This document shows, one piece after another, positions 7,747 to 16,712 of a DNA stretch of 64,000 bases (positions are counted from its first letter, which is position 1; the number at the start of each line of letters is the position of its first letter). The position numbers and the translations under genes are program-made. Location: positions 1-64,000 of the forward strand of contig NZ_JAIQXV010000021.1 in assembly GCF_020166415.1 (NCBI RefSeq), in the 5' to 3' direction. The DNA is from Deinococcus multiflagellatus. GTDB lineage: Bacteria > Deinococcota > Deinococci > Deinococcales > Deinococcaceae. The notes beneath the pieces were generated by a model, which had not been told where the DNA came from, made no database searches, and worked only from the letters and a program-made list of their open reading frames with translations.

Positions 7747-9281
7747 CCCAACTGCCCCGGCAGGAAGACCGGCGCGTCATTCCGCGCTGGCGAGAGAGCG
7801 CCACCGCTGTCCAGTTAGGAGAAGCCAACAGCCTGAACGCTGCGCAGCCCCGCGACGCTGATCGGGCTCGCGCGCAGGCCAGCGTGCGCCTGCTGGAGTT
7901 GCAGACGGCATTCGCCGCCCACCCTTCCGTGGGGCGGGCCGCTGAACTCACGGGCGCGGCCACGCTCCTGCGCCAGGTTAACGGCGCGCAAGACGCCGCC
8001 GCCTTTTTACTGCGCCACTCTGGCGACACCACACCGCGCGTGCTTCAGGCCGCCCGGCACATTCTGGGCCAGCCGTTGGCCGAGCTGCGCTCCCTCCCTG
8101 TGGCCAGCCTGGACGAACTGGCCCCAGACGACATGCACCGTGCAGTGCGCCGGCTGCGCGCGGACCTGAACGCGTTTGACCGCGATCCGCTGGCCCACGT
8201 GGACCTGGCCCGCATGTACGCCGCCCTGGGCGCCACCCTGAAGGCCGAGCGGCAGCTGCGCGTCGCCCTGGGCCTGGCCCCGCACCACCGGCTGGTACTC
8301 CGGGCGGCCGTGCGGTTCTACGTGCATGTTCAGGCCCCAGACGAAGCGGTTCATCTGCTCCGGCGTCAACCGCGCACCCCCCAGGACCCCTGGCTGATGG
8401 CGGCCGAGATCAGCGCTGCCATGGTGGCGGGCCTGATGCCCCGGACCATCAAACGGGCGCGTGAAGCCCTGGAGCGCCGGGAGTTCCATCCCCACCACAC
8501 CAGTGAGCTGGCTGCGGCCCTCGGCACCCTGGAACTCCAGGACGCCAAACCCAAGAGCGTGCGGCGGCGGCTGCAACAGGCGCTGGAACAGCCCACCGAA
8601 AACGCCCTGGCCCAGGTGCAGTGGGCAGCCCCTCAAGTGCGTCTGGACATGGATGAGCGCCAGTGGCTCAATGTGCCGCGCAACTTCGAGGCGGCCGGCT
8701 GGGCCCACTACGAAGCCCAGCAGTTTCAGGCGGCGCGCGCCGCCTACCTCGCGTGGTTCCAGGATGAACCGTTCTCCGCAGAACCTGCGATCCTGGCGGG
8801 GTACCTCTCGCACCTGCTCGATTCCACCCCCAGCCGGGCCATCGATCTTACGCGCAGGGCGCTGGCCGCTTCACCGGACGAGGACCTGCTGCTGAACAAC
8901 ATGGCCTTTTACCTGGCCGAGGACGGTCAGCTCGATCTGGCGCAGCAGTACCTGGCGCGGACCCAGCCGCTGCCCCCTGACACGGAACTGGGGCTCACGC
9001 TGAGTGCCACCCGGGGCCTGATCGCGTTTCGCCGTGGTGACGAAGGGCAAGGGCGCGCGCTCTATGAACAGGCCATTGCGGCGGCGCGCGCCCGATCACT
9101 GTGGGAGTACGAAACGCTCGCCACGCTCTACTACAGCCGGGAACTGGCGCGCATCCAAGATCCGTCTGCCACAGACCGGCTCCTGCGGGCGCGCCTCATG
9201 GCAGAAAAGATTGCTGAACCGGGCCTGGTGCTGACCGCTCAGCGGGCCACGGCCGACGTACTGGCGCTCAGCGGGCCGTAA
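7743..9281 (+). CDS. Tetratricopeptide-repeat protein coupled to the kinase gene
   Basis: A 512-residue, mostly alpha-helical soluble protein with TPR-like helix pairs, clearest near residues 145-200 (DPLAHVDLARMYAALGATLKAERQL) and 330-450 (AGWAHYEAQQFQAARAAYLAW; NNMAFYLAEDGQLDLAQQYL; FRRGDEGQGRALYEQAIAAA). There is no signal peptide or catalytic motif. GTG at 7743 overlaps the kinase stop, so the two are translated together and the TPR protein is probably the kinase's scaffold, substrate or effector. A strong terminator follows immediately. Confidence 0.65.
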   Translation: MTQLPRQEDRRVIPRWRESATAVQLGEANSLNAAQPRDADRARAQASVRLLELQTAFAAHPSVGRAAELTGAATLLRQVNGAQDAAAFLLRHSGDTTPRVLQAARHILGQPLAELRSLPVASLDELAPDDMHRAVRRLRADLNAFDRDPLAHVDLARMYAALGATLKAERQLRVALGLAPHHRLVLRAAVRFYVHVQAPDEAVHLLRRQPRTPQDPWLMAAEISAAMVAGLMPRTIKRAREALERREFHPHHTSELAAALGTLELQDAKPKSVRRRLQQALEQPTENALAQVQWAAPQVRLDMDERQWLNVPRNFEAAGWAHYEAQQFQAARAAYLAWFQDEPFSAEPAILAGYLSHLLDSTPSRAIDLTRRALAASPDEDLLLNNMAFYLAEDGQLDLAQQYLARTQPLPPDTELGLTLSATRGLIAFRRGDEGQGRALYEQAIAAARARSLWEYETLATLYYSRELARIQDPSATDRLLRARLMAEKIAEPGLVLTAQRATADVLALSGP

Positions 9282-9311
9282 AGCGGCGGTGGCCCTGGGG
9301 CCACCGCCGCT
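9282..9311. terminator. Strong bidirectional terminator
   Basis: Perfect 13-bp arms, AGCGGCGGTGGCC (9282-9294) and GGCCACCGCCGCT (9299-9311), with a 4-base loop, start directly after the TPR stop codon and end 13 bases from the convergent gene end. Confidence 0.7.
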
Positions 9312-9324
9312 GACGAAGCATGCT

Positions 9325-9543
9325 TTAGGACGCTTTTAAGCGGAGCGCTTGCACGTGAGCGTCAAACTCCGCTTCCGTAATCAACCGGACCAATCCAGTG
9401 TCATCGCGGCGGATCATGGTGTAGTAGCGGGAGTTATTCTCCAGGCGCCCCAGTTGAACGTTGAAGGCCTGAACCACTGTCGCGCCGTCGGCACGCCTCT
9501 CAATTTTGACGGGCACGGTGCCCACCAGATAAAACTTGGTCAT
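9325..9543 (-). CDS. Small protein downstream of RelA/SpoT-like gene, candidate antitoxin
   Basis: A 72-residue protein of no family I recognise. It has a short N-terminal beta-rich stretch (TKFYLVGTVPVKIERR) and a C-terminal acidic helix (ITEAEFDAHVQALRLKA). Its ATG (9543) abuts the stop of the RelA/SpoT-like gene with no gap, so the two must be co-translated. By position and size it could be the neutralising partner of a toxic nucleotidyltransferase, but no homology supports this. Confidence 0.55.
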   Translation of the reverse strand: MTKFYLVGTVPVKIERRADGATVVQAFNVQLGRLENNSRYYTMIRRDDTGLVRLITEAEFDAHVQALRLKAS

Positions 9544-10206
9544 CTACTCACCGCCTCCTTCAGCACTGACACTGGCCCAGACCTGCTGGTACATCAGTGT
9601 ACTCGCATCAATGAGTGTATCCAAGACGATTCGCTCAATGGGGGACAGTTCCGCTTTACGTTCGAGAACCCGCCGCATTTCGTAGAGGCGGTGCTCGTAA
9701 GCGTCCAGTTCATCAAATGCGGCGTGGCAGAACTTGACTTCTGCGGCGTGGCCCTCAACCGACACCACAAACTGCAGGTCGCGGTACCCACTGGACTGTG
9801 GTCTCAGGAATCGGTCTTGAAAGGCCAGGACCTCAAACCCCTCACCGATCCGGGCCGCCGCCGCATACAGGGGCGCCAACTGGTCAAACACATACTTGCC
9901 GCCCAGGATGTCCAGCGGCACCAGACCGAACAGGCTCCCTTTTTCTTCCGTGCGGGACCAGCTCTTGATGCCCTCTGGTCGCGGAGTGGCGCGGGCGCCA
10001 GACAGCGTTCCAAAGTGCGTGAGCTGGGAGAGAAATTCGTTGCTCAAGGCCTTTGCCTGGGCATACGCCTCCTGCAGATCGTCCGTGGGTTGACGGATCT
10101 GTGCCGGTTGCCTTGGGAACGCATCACGGAGCGCCCGCGTCAGCTTCAGGAGTTCAGCCGAGAGACCATGATCTGCAGCGTGGGGGGAGAGGTCATCAGC
10201 CGTCAT
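9544..10206 (-). CDS. RelA/SpoT-like nucleotidyltransferase-domain protein (putative)
   Basis: A 220-residue protein whose residues ~80-190 follow the RelA/SpoT synthetase-like pattern: GIKSWSRTEEKG (KS..R..K block), PLDILGGKYVFDQL, FEVLAFQDRF, SGYRDLQFVVSVEGH (GYRD block), AEVKF and YEHRLYEMRR (late E.H..Y). The family transfers pyrophosphate from ATP to nucleotides, or in toxic small alarmone synthetases to tRNA. The HD hydrolase and regulatory domains of long RelA/SpoT proteins are absent. The similarity is judged by eye and is moderate. It is followed without a gap by the 72-residue gene and lies convergent to the kinase-TPR pair. Confidence 0.55.
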   Translation of the reverse strand: MTADDLSPHAADHGLSAELLKLTRALRDAFPRQPAQIRQPTDDLQEAYAQAKALSNEFLSQLTHFGTLSGARATPRPEGIKSWSRTEEKGSLFGLVPLDILGGKYVFDQLAPLYAAAARIGEGFEVLAFQDRFLRPQSSGYRDLQFVVSVEGHAAEVKFCHAAFDELDAYEHRLYEMRRVLERKAELSPIERIVLDTLIDASTLMYQQVWASVSAEGGGE

Positions 10207-10279
10207 GACGTACGCCGCAGTGTACCGAACCGCCCCGCTTCACCGGGCAAGGCGAAGTTGATGTCTTCGTGACTTCTCC

Positions 10280-11443
10280 TCAGCCGGGCGCTGGGAAGGC
10301 CCGCTGCACGAACCACACCGCAGCAACCACAGCCACCCCGACCGAAGCGGGCGCGAACACCACCCGCCGGTAAAAGACGGTCGCCCGGATCCAGAACAGC
10401 AGCGGCACCGCCACGGCCACCAGGGCCAGCTGGCCCAGCTCCACCCCAAGATTGAAGCCCAGTAGGCTCTGTACCAGGGCCTGACGGTCTTCCACCAGCT
10501 CGCCCAGCACGCTGGAGAAGCCGAAGCCATGCATGAGGCCGAACCCGAAGGCCACGGCCCAGCGGGCGCGTTCCTGCACCAGGGGTACCAGGTTGTTCAG
10601 CGCCGCGAACACCACGGACACAGCAATCACCGACTCCACCAGTTGGGACGCAAAGGTCAGGATGCCCAGGGCAGACAGCGTCAAGGTGATGGAGTGCGCC
10701 ACCGTGAAGGCCGTGACCACCTTGATGACGCTGCCGAAGGCTTCCCGGAACGTCGCCACCGGCTGCCACTGGCCTTCCTGTCGCCGCAGAACGGTGGGGA
10801 GCAGCAGCGTCAGCAAAAACAGCACATGGTCCAGGCCCGCCCAGATATGCGTCATGCCCAGCCAGATGAAGGTCAGGACGTTCTGCCACGCCCCTGGCCG
10901 GGCCAGTGAGACGTCTGCGGTCATGGATTCTGGGGTAAAGACGCTGGTTGAGGCGCGCCCCCCGGTCTCCAGATTCAGGAAGCCGCGGTGTGTGGTGCCG
11001 TCGTTCAGGTCCATGAACAGGCGACTGGTGACCTGCAAGGCGGTGGGCGCGGCGGGGCATTCGCCGGCCAGACTCAGGCGCAGGAAGCGGCCAGTGTCCT
11101 TTTTGCCCACCTGCATGGCCGTGTCCGTCAGGGTGCAGGCCTGACCGTCGGCACGGACCTCGAGGCGCTCAAGCATGTAATTGCGGGCCAGAGCGCCGGA
11201 GCGCGTCAGTTCCTCATTGCTGACCCGCCCATCCTGATCCGAATCCAGCGGCAGTGCGCCGGCGAGGTCCGGCAGCATCACGTCCCAGGTGCCCTGCAGA
11301 GCCGCGCCGCTGACCAACAGATCCAGCTGATAGTCCGACGTGGTGTGGGCCTGGGCGCGGCTGAGGACGGCTGTGAGCGACAGGCTCAGCACACAGAGAA
11401 GGAGTCGGCGGCCTACAGCTGGGCGAAACTGGGAAGTGGACAT
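10280..11443 (-). CDS. HupE/UreJ-family membrane protein with EF-hand-like loop
   Basis: A 387-residue protein: signal peptide (VGRRLLLCVLSLSLTAVLSRAQAHT), a ~190-residue extracytoplasmic domain with an EF-hand-like calcium loop (DSDQDGRVSNEE), then 6-7 membrane helices of the HupE/UreJ type with conserved His motifs (GLDHVLFLLTLLLP, FTVAHSITL, FGLMHGFGFS, NLGVELGQL). HupE proteins are metal (nickel or cobalt) permeases, but this long form with a calcium-like loop has no assigned substrate. ATG 11443 is preferred because GAGG lies 7 bases upstream and the signal peptide then begins normally. Confidence 0.75.
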   Translation of the reverse strand: MSTSQFRPAVGRRLLLCVLSLSLTAVLSRAQAHTTSDYQLDLLVSGAALQGTWDVMLPDLAGALPLDSDQDGRVSNEELTRSGALARNYMLERLEVRADGQACTLTDTAMQVGKKDTGRFLRLSLAGECPAAPTALQVTSRLFMDLNDGTTHRGFLNLETGGRASTSVFTPESMTADVSLARPGAWQNVLTFIWLGMTHIWAGLDHVLFLLTLLLPTVLRRQEGQWQPVATFREAFGSVIKVVTAFTVAHSITLTLSALGILTFASQLVESVIAVSVVFAALNNLVPLVQERARWAVAFGFGLMHGFGFSSVLGELVEDRQALVQSLLGFNLGVELGQLALVAVAVPLLFWIRATVFYRRVVFAPASVGVAVVAAVWFVQRAFPAPG

Positions 11444-11538
11444 CAGAGAACCTCGGTCAGAGCTCGGTTGATTCCCGCAGGGCAGGAACGAATGGGCCGG
11501 AGGAGAACAGCACTTCTTCTGCACCAGGACACGCCAGC

Positions 11539-11564
11539 GGGGCCAGCCACCTCAGGCTGGCCCC
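11539..11564 (-). terminator. Terminator hairpin after PHP-domain gene
   Basis: Ten-bp perfect arms, GGGGCCAGCC and GGCTGGCCCC, with a 6-base loop lie 14 bases past the stop of the minus-strand PHP lipoprotein gene. Confidence 0.5.
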
Positions 11565-11577
11565 AGGTCCCCCAGAC

Positions 11578-13035
11578 TTACAGCTCGATAAAAATGGGGT
11601 TCGAGTAAAACCACAGGTCGGCCCAGGGGTTTTCGCCCTTGGGATCGGCTGCCGGCTCCTGCTGGTCGGTGTTGGTGCCGCGCACCCGCAGGTACATGTT
11701 CTTGCTGACGTTCTTCAGGGTGTACGTCACCGTCACGATTTCGCCTTCACGCTTCCAGTCGGCGGCACTCAGGCGCCGCTCCACCGTGGTCGTCGGATTG
11801 GTGTCGCTGTCGTACTGGGCGCTGGCCACTTTGCCGGTCACCTGGCCCACGATCAGGTCAATACGCTTGACCTCTGGGGCGTCGTTGTGAAAGTTCTTGC
11901 CGGCCGGGTCACGCAGGCGGATGGTGACCGTGACGTCCTTGGCCCCGCCCAGCTTCAAGCTGCCGCCCGTCGAAGCGCTGGACGTGCCGGCCGCCGCGGT
12001 GACATCCAGTTCCGACACCAAGTCACCGGACGTGACAAAGGTGCGGCCACTGCGCAGCCCGTCAAGCACGTCGTCATACGATTTGTCGGCTTTCACGTAG
12101 GTCTTCTGGTACTCCCCGGGCCAGAAGTCCGCGCCGCCGTCGGTGTAGTGCGAGTGCGAGTCCGAGGTGGCCACGATCCAGAAGCGGCGACCTTCGGCCA
12201 GCATGGAATCCCATAGACCACCGAGGCGGGCCGTCATCTGATCAAAGCCGCCGTAGGTGGGCGCGTTGCCGTATCCACCCCGACTGCCCGCACCGACTTT
12301 TAAGCTGCCATCCCGGTTGAGCGCGGCGGCCTGGTGGCCCGGGGCCCCTTCAAAACCCACATAGATGTTCGGTGCCGCGTCGTTGTTGTTGCGCAGCTCG
12401 TGTGGGGTATCACTGCCGTACGTGCCCAGCGCCGTGGCCGAGCGCGCGGGGTGGTTGGCCATCAAGATGGGCTTGGTGCCTTCAATATTCTTGATGTAAT
12501 TGACGGTCTGGAGGGCTTTTTCCTCGGTGTTGCGCGAGGCGTCCGCCGGAAAGGCTTCGCGGGCGTCCCAGCGGCTCTCGATGTCAAAGAGCGTCTGGGA
12601 TTCCTTGTCACTGCGGGGAATCATCAGGGTGTGGTGGTCCATCGCGGGCATGTTCAGTTCCATGCCGACGAAGCTCATCAGCCCTGGAAACTGGGTGCGG
12701 GCCTGCTGGAGTTCCGGGTAGGCGCGCTCCAGGTTCAGCTTCGAGTGGTTGGGGCCGCCGTGATCGGTGATGACCATCCAGTTCAGGCCGTACTTCACGG
12801 CCATCTCGGCGTTCTTCACGATGTTGTAGTCCGCGTCGCCGTTGGGGCCACCCACAATGGGCGTTGGAGGCGTCGTGCTGGTGTCGTAGCCGGGGCTGAA
12901 GTAGCTGTGAATGTGCGAGTCGCCGGCCAGCCACTGCCGGTTGGGGACGGTCTCGGTCTCACGTCCGGTCAGACCGCAGCCGGCAAGAAAGGTCAACAGA
13001 CCGCCGGTGAGCAGCGTGGTTTTCATCACAGTCAT
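11578..13035 (-). CDS. PHP-domain lipoprotein, CehA/McbA-like metallohydrolase
   Basis: A 485-residue exported protein. The lipobox is LLTFLAGC, so the mature protein should be anchored at Cys-20 facing outward. The PHP metal-binding motifs DSHIHS (near residue 40) and VITDHGG are present, with further His/Asp clusters in NHPARS and TSDSHSHYTDGG, giving a probable multinuclear site for phosphoester or carbamate-type hydrolysis. A C-terminal beta-sandwich follows. ATG 13035 lies 6 nt downstream of TAGCGT, so the transcript is probably leaderless. It stands alone; substrate unknown. Confidence 0.75.
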   Translation of the reverse strand: MTVMKTTLLTGGLLTFLAGCGLTGRETETVPNRQWLAGDSHIHSYFSPGYDTSTTPPTPIVGGPNGDADYNIVKNAEMAVKYGLNWMVITDHGGPNHSKLNLERAYPELQQARTQFPGLMSFVGMELNMPAMDHHTLMIPRSDKESQTLFDIESRWDAREAFPADASRNTEEKALQTVNYIKNIEGTKPILMANHPARSATALGTYGSDTPHELRNNNDAAPNIYVGFEGAPGHQAAALNRDGSLKVGAGSRGGYGNAPTYGGFDQMTARLGGLWDSMLAEGRRFWIVATSDSHSHYTDGGADFWPGEYQKTYVKADKSYDDVLDGLRSGRTFVTSGDLVSELDVTAAAGTSSASTGGSLKLGGAKDVTVTIRLRDPAGKNFHNDAPEVKRIDLIVGQVTGKVASAQYDSDTNPTTTVERRLSAADWKREGEIVTVTYTLKNVSKNMYLRVRGTNTDQQEPAADPKGENPWADLWFYSNPIFIEL

Positions 13036-13206
13036 GCGCGCACGCTAGGGGGCGGGTGTCAACTCCACGTCTGGTGCGCCGGGCGCAAGAGGAAGTGGGC
13101 TGCCCCGGAGATTTGCCCGTTGCCTGACTGTGGTGCCTCGCCCCAGGGGACCCCAGTCCCCCACATTCCGCCACATGCCGGCCCGGCCCCCCGTACAGTG
13201 GGCGGC

Positions 13207-14433
13207 ATGGAAACTCCAGGCATCTGGGCGCGGATGCGCGCCTTGACCCGCGGCGAGCGCGACGCGCAGACCCTCTACGGCTACCGGCAGGCGGGTGCGG
13301 CCGTTCATCCGCTGCTCGACGCGGCCGAACGCCGCCGCTTCGACCTGCTGGTGGGGGGCGTCAGTCCATTTGCCCTCAAGCGCCACGTGGGACTGGAACT
13401 GGCCTGCGCCTGGAATGCGTTCGCCCTGCAAACCCTGGGCGACAAGATGCTGGCAGCCGATGAAACGGCCGATCCGGGCACCGTGGGGTTCGTGCCGCCC
13501 GTGACCTTCGATCAGGTGGAGGGTTACTACCAGCAGGTGCAGCGCTGGCTGGGCCACGCCAGCCAGGCGGCCCACGACCCAGACTTTGACCTGCCCCGCG
13601 GCACCCTGCCAGCCGCCCTCCCGGCCTGGTCACCGGTGGAGCCCTGTCCCCGGCCGCATCTGGAGGCCATGATGGCGGCGCTGGACGCCATGCGCCTGCA
13701 TGCCGAGGCCGCCATGCACGGTCTGGAGCAGGCCACGCCGACCAGCGATCACGCCAGACTGGCCAAACTCAGGGGCCAGTTTGCCGAAGCCATGTCCAAA
13801 GCGCAGTATGCGGCGGGGATGTACCGCCCAGGCGCGTCGGCCGAGCTGCATGAACAGATCGAAACCCAGGCGAAGGGCGCCATCGAGGCCCTGTACCGGG
13901 TCGGCCAACTCATCAGTTACCCGGCCCTGATGAATGAGCGCCCGCCCGGGACAGGGACCCCCAAACGGCCCCGGGGCGGCGGCCCTTTTCTGCGCACACC
14001 ACTGCCCGGCGAGAAGGGCTTTGATCCCTGGGCCATGACCGATCCGGATTCAGTCGCCTCCCTGAAGCGGAACCAGAACGCGGCGCGCGTGATCGGCGAG
14101 ATGTGGGCCCTTGATCCTGATCCGGCGGCCAGTGTGGCCCTGTGGGATGAAATCCGGCGCGCCGTGGAGACGGGCGGCGCGGCCATCGCCCGCAGCAGCA
14201 GTGGCAAGCCCATCGGGTTCTATTTTTGCACGCCCTACTGTGCCATCTACGAGGCCAAGCGGCCCCTGCGGCTGGGGGACACGGCGGTGGCGCCGGGGGA
14301 GCGCTTCACCCTCGAGTGTGCAGCGGAGGGCGTCCGAGTTGGCTACCCCTTCAAACGGGAGATTGTGACCGGCACGTTCCAGAACGCCGCCATTGACTAC
14401 TGCGATCCGGATCAGCCGCCTCCCCACGAGTAA
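13207..14433 (+). CDS. Conserved-looking hypothetical protein
   Basis: A 408-residue soluble protein I cannot assign. It is rich in Ala, Pro and Arg, with a helical first half and a more mixed second half containing DPWAMTDPDSVASLKRNQNA and a Cys-containing stretch (GFYFCTPYCAIYEA). There is no signal peptide or membrane segment. ATG at 13207 is supported by a TACAGT -10 box exactly 7 nt upstream, in the leaderless style of its neighbours. GC and codon use match the surrounding Deinococcus-like genes. Confidence 0.6.
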   Translation: METPGIWARMRALTRGERDAQTLYGYRQAGAAVHPLLDAAERRRFDLLVGGVSPFALKRHVGLELACAWNAFALQTLGDKMLAADETADPGTVGFVPPVTFDQVEGYYQQVQRWLGHASQAAHDPDFDLPRGTLPAALPAWSPVEPCPRPHLEAMMAALDAMRLHAEAAMHGLEQATPTSDHARLAKLRGQFAEAMSKAQYAAGMYRPGASAELHEQIETQAKGAIEALYRVGQLISYPALMNERPPGTGTPKRPRGGGPFLRTPLPGEKGFDPWAMTDPDSVASLKRNQNAARVIGEMWALDPDPAASVALWDEIRRAVETGGAAIARSSSGKPIGFYFCTPYCAIYEAKRPLRLGDTAVAPGERFTLECAAEGVRVGYPFKREIVTGTFQNAAIDYCDPDQPPPHE

Positions 14434-14582
14434 GCCGCCTTGCTCAACGGGATACCGGGATGACCGGACAGGCGGCTGGCTCAGTAGCTCGCTGTTGATC
14501 TTGAGATCAACCGAGCGGCGCGACGCACTTCACCAGGCTGCAACGCCAGGGGTTCCATCCTGATCAGCCAGTTCTTCCTCAA

Positions 14583-16391
14583 TCAGGTCTCTACACCAAT
14601 TGGTTCCACAAATCCCTTGTAGGCAGCAAGGAACACCATGGCAACAACCGTCATGGCCATGAGGGCGTACCGGAGTTCCGATTGAGGGAGGCCACCTGCG
14701 CCTTCCCAGAACAGGCCCACCAGCTTACCGCCGGAGGTTCCCGCCGCAATGACGCCGAGCAGCGCAGCCATCAGCCACTGAAACTGCTGACGTTTGAAGT
14801 TCCGGCGCTCCTTAAACTTCTCCAGATTCAAGGTCGTGTTGAATGCAATCGCCGCTCGCGTCCCTTCAATGTTGTGGGCCTTCTGTACGGCCGTGAACCA
14901 GTCATTGAGCTCACCGAAGTGAAAAGGATGGCGGCTGGCATAGTCGTAGAACGTCTGCCGCTTCCGGTTGGTGATCAGCTCCTCGACGGTTCGGGCGTGA
15001 AGGAGAGCCCGCTCCTCGCATTGCCACAAACTGCCATTGATGAAATCCACCAGATCGACATGCGATTGAAGCGCATAAATCAGTTCGTTGGCGTTCGGGT
15101 CATCTCCTTCATACTCCTCTATCCCTGAGCGGGAATACACGAACAGGTTGAGGGCCGGACCGGTGTAGCTCAGGTAGTCCTCGGCTGATCGCAAGGATTC
15201 ACCCAGATGTTTTTGAGCGTGAGGGCCAGGAATGTCCTTGGAGCGGCTCATGATGTGCCCCAGTTCTGCGGCGTATCTGCTGTGAATGTCCGAGGCGGTC
15301 AGCGGATGATTGCGCACGGAGAGCAGGTACACGTTCGGGGTGCCGCGCCAAAATTCACCCTGTTCGTAGCGCGCTTTTTTTGGCCCAAGAAGCCGATAGC
15401 GCCACCCCATCCTGGGCTGATTGAGGAGGGTCGTCAGCGCATTGCTGAGCATGGTGGTGACGGTCGTCAATGACATTGGCGCCCCCTCCCCCTTGCCTTC
15501 TGGATCAAGCGAAATCAAATCGTGGTCGAATGAATCGGGGCCACCCTCAACTCGGTTGACCGAGCGGGCAATCAGGTTTTCAAGCCTTCGCCACTGGCGC
15601 AGCGCTGAGCGCCTGCTCTCGTAATAATCATCTTCGAAGATCAGCTTCCGCCCATCTAACTTCATGAGGGCTGGAGGCACGAGGATATCCGTGGCCACTG
15701 CCATGGACGAATTCAGGAAGTCGTCGATCAATTCCCGAGTCGAGATCAGATTTCCATTTGACATCAGGCGGAAATGCATCTGGAAGACCCCGTTCTGGTG
15801 AACGGTCAGGGACGGGTAAAGCCTGATGTGCTTGCCCTCCGTCTTGAGCTCACAAGGCTCCAAGAACGCTTTGAAATAGAGCAGCTCCTTCGCCACCATT
15901 GGACTCACGTAATGGTGCTCGAAAAACCTCATCTGTGCGGCGTGGAGGGCACACTGCATTTGATAGGGCCCGAGTCCGTCGGGAAACGTGAACTCTACCG
16001 TGCGTGGCCTGACGAATGGTTCCCGATGAATGTCAAAGGGCTCAGCGTGAATAGACTGAGATTTCCAGATGAGAAATCCTTCGGAGTAATGCGAGACGAC
16101 GGCCAGACCTGACTGAACGACATCAGCCGCCAGTTGCATGAAATGGTCATGTTGAATGGCACCCGTGAAGTAGGTGGTGTAGGCAAAGATGATGTCCCAG
16201 TCCGACCAGATCAGCACGTCAGCTGTGCTTTTACCCAGGCTGACCGACAGTGGACGAAAATCGTCCAGGGGCCGCTCATTGAGGATGGAGAGACACGCTC
16301 GCTGTGGTCTGATAAACGTCAATGTTTTGGTGTGCAGCCCGGCAGAGACCGCGTACCTCTCCACTTGCGGGACATGGTTGAAACGGGACAC
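14583..16391 (-). CDS. Large orphan protein with C-terminal membrane hairpin, probably acquired
   Basis: A 602-residue protein with no family I recognise. The first ~530 residues look soluble, and there are two C-terminal hydrophobic helices (QWLMAALLGVIAAGTSGG and YALMAMTVVAMVFLAAY) that would anchor it in the membrane with a large cytoplasmic head. A KFKERRNFKRQQ stretch precedes the membrane hairpin. Base composition is visibly lower in GC than its neighbours, and it is rich in Phe, Tyr, Asn and Ile, which suggests transfer from another lineage. The anchored soluble head is compatible with a membrane-acting defence or conflict protein, but nothing proves it. A 320-base gap follows on the 5' side. 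Confidence 0.6.
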   Translation of the reverse strand: MSRFNHVPQVERYAVSAGLHTKTLTFIRPQRACLSILNERPLDDFRPLSVSLGKSTADVLIWSDWDIIFAYTTYFTGAIQHDHFMQLAADVVQSGLAVVSHYSEGFLIWKSQSIHAEPFDIHREPFVRPRTVEFTFPDGLGPYQMQCALHAAQMRFFEHHYVSPMVAKELLYFKAFLEPCELKTEGKHIRLYPSLTVHQNGVFQMHFRLMSNGNLISTRELIDDFLNSSMAVATDILVPPALMKLDGRKLIFEDDYYESRRSALRQWRRLENLIARSVNRVEGGPDSFDHDLISLDPEGKGEGAPMSLTTVTTMLSNALTTLLNQPRMGWRYRLLGPKKARYEQGEFWRGTPNVYLLSVRNHPLTASDIHSRYAAELGHIMSRSKDIPGPHAQKHLGESLRSAEDYLSYTGPALNLFVYSRSGIEEYEGDDPNANELIYALQSHVDLVDFINGSLWQCEERALLHARTVEELITNRKRQTFYDYASRHPFHFGELNDWFTAVQKAHNIEGTRAAIAFNTTLNLEKFKERRNFKRQQFQWLMAALLGVIAAGTSGGKLVGLFWEGAGGLPQSELRYALMAMTVVAMVFLAAYKGFVEPIGVET

Positions 16392-16698
16392 AGCGTCAGC
16401 ATAGGACTGAGCGCGACGCAGTGGACGTGGCTTGCGCGCGAGAAGCGACGGTTTACGTCAGAGGGCCAGGCCATTGCGCCAAGCGACAAGGCGCGATGTG
16501 CCTTTTCCATCCCACGTCTCTGGACGGACGACATGTGCATCAACTGGCCCTCCGCCTGCGCTCTGGGTCATGACCAGCCACCCCGGGAGGGCCACCAGGA
16601 GTGCTGGATTGGGCCACTCCCAATACGTTGTTCGCCCTTTGAATTGGCATGTGGGCCGCCGAGCATGTCGCGGTGCGCAGCGCCTGACGCCAGATCCT
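16392..16698. other. Divergent intergenic region
   Basis: A 307-base stretch between the orphan gene and the 5'-nucleotidase. It contains no convincing ORF and is lower in GC at its left end, like the orphan gene. Confidence 0.3.
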
Positions 16699-16712
16699 TA
16701 TACTGGTGGCCC

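Noticed and set aside
16690..16704. Class A promoter upstream of the 5'-nucleotidase
   Set aside because: The -10 spacing fits, but the two half-site positions (CCTGACG and an unrelated heptamer) do not match.
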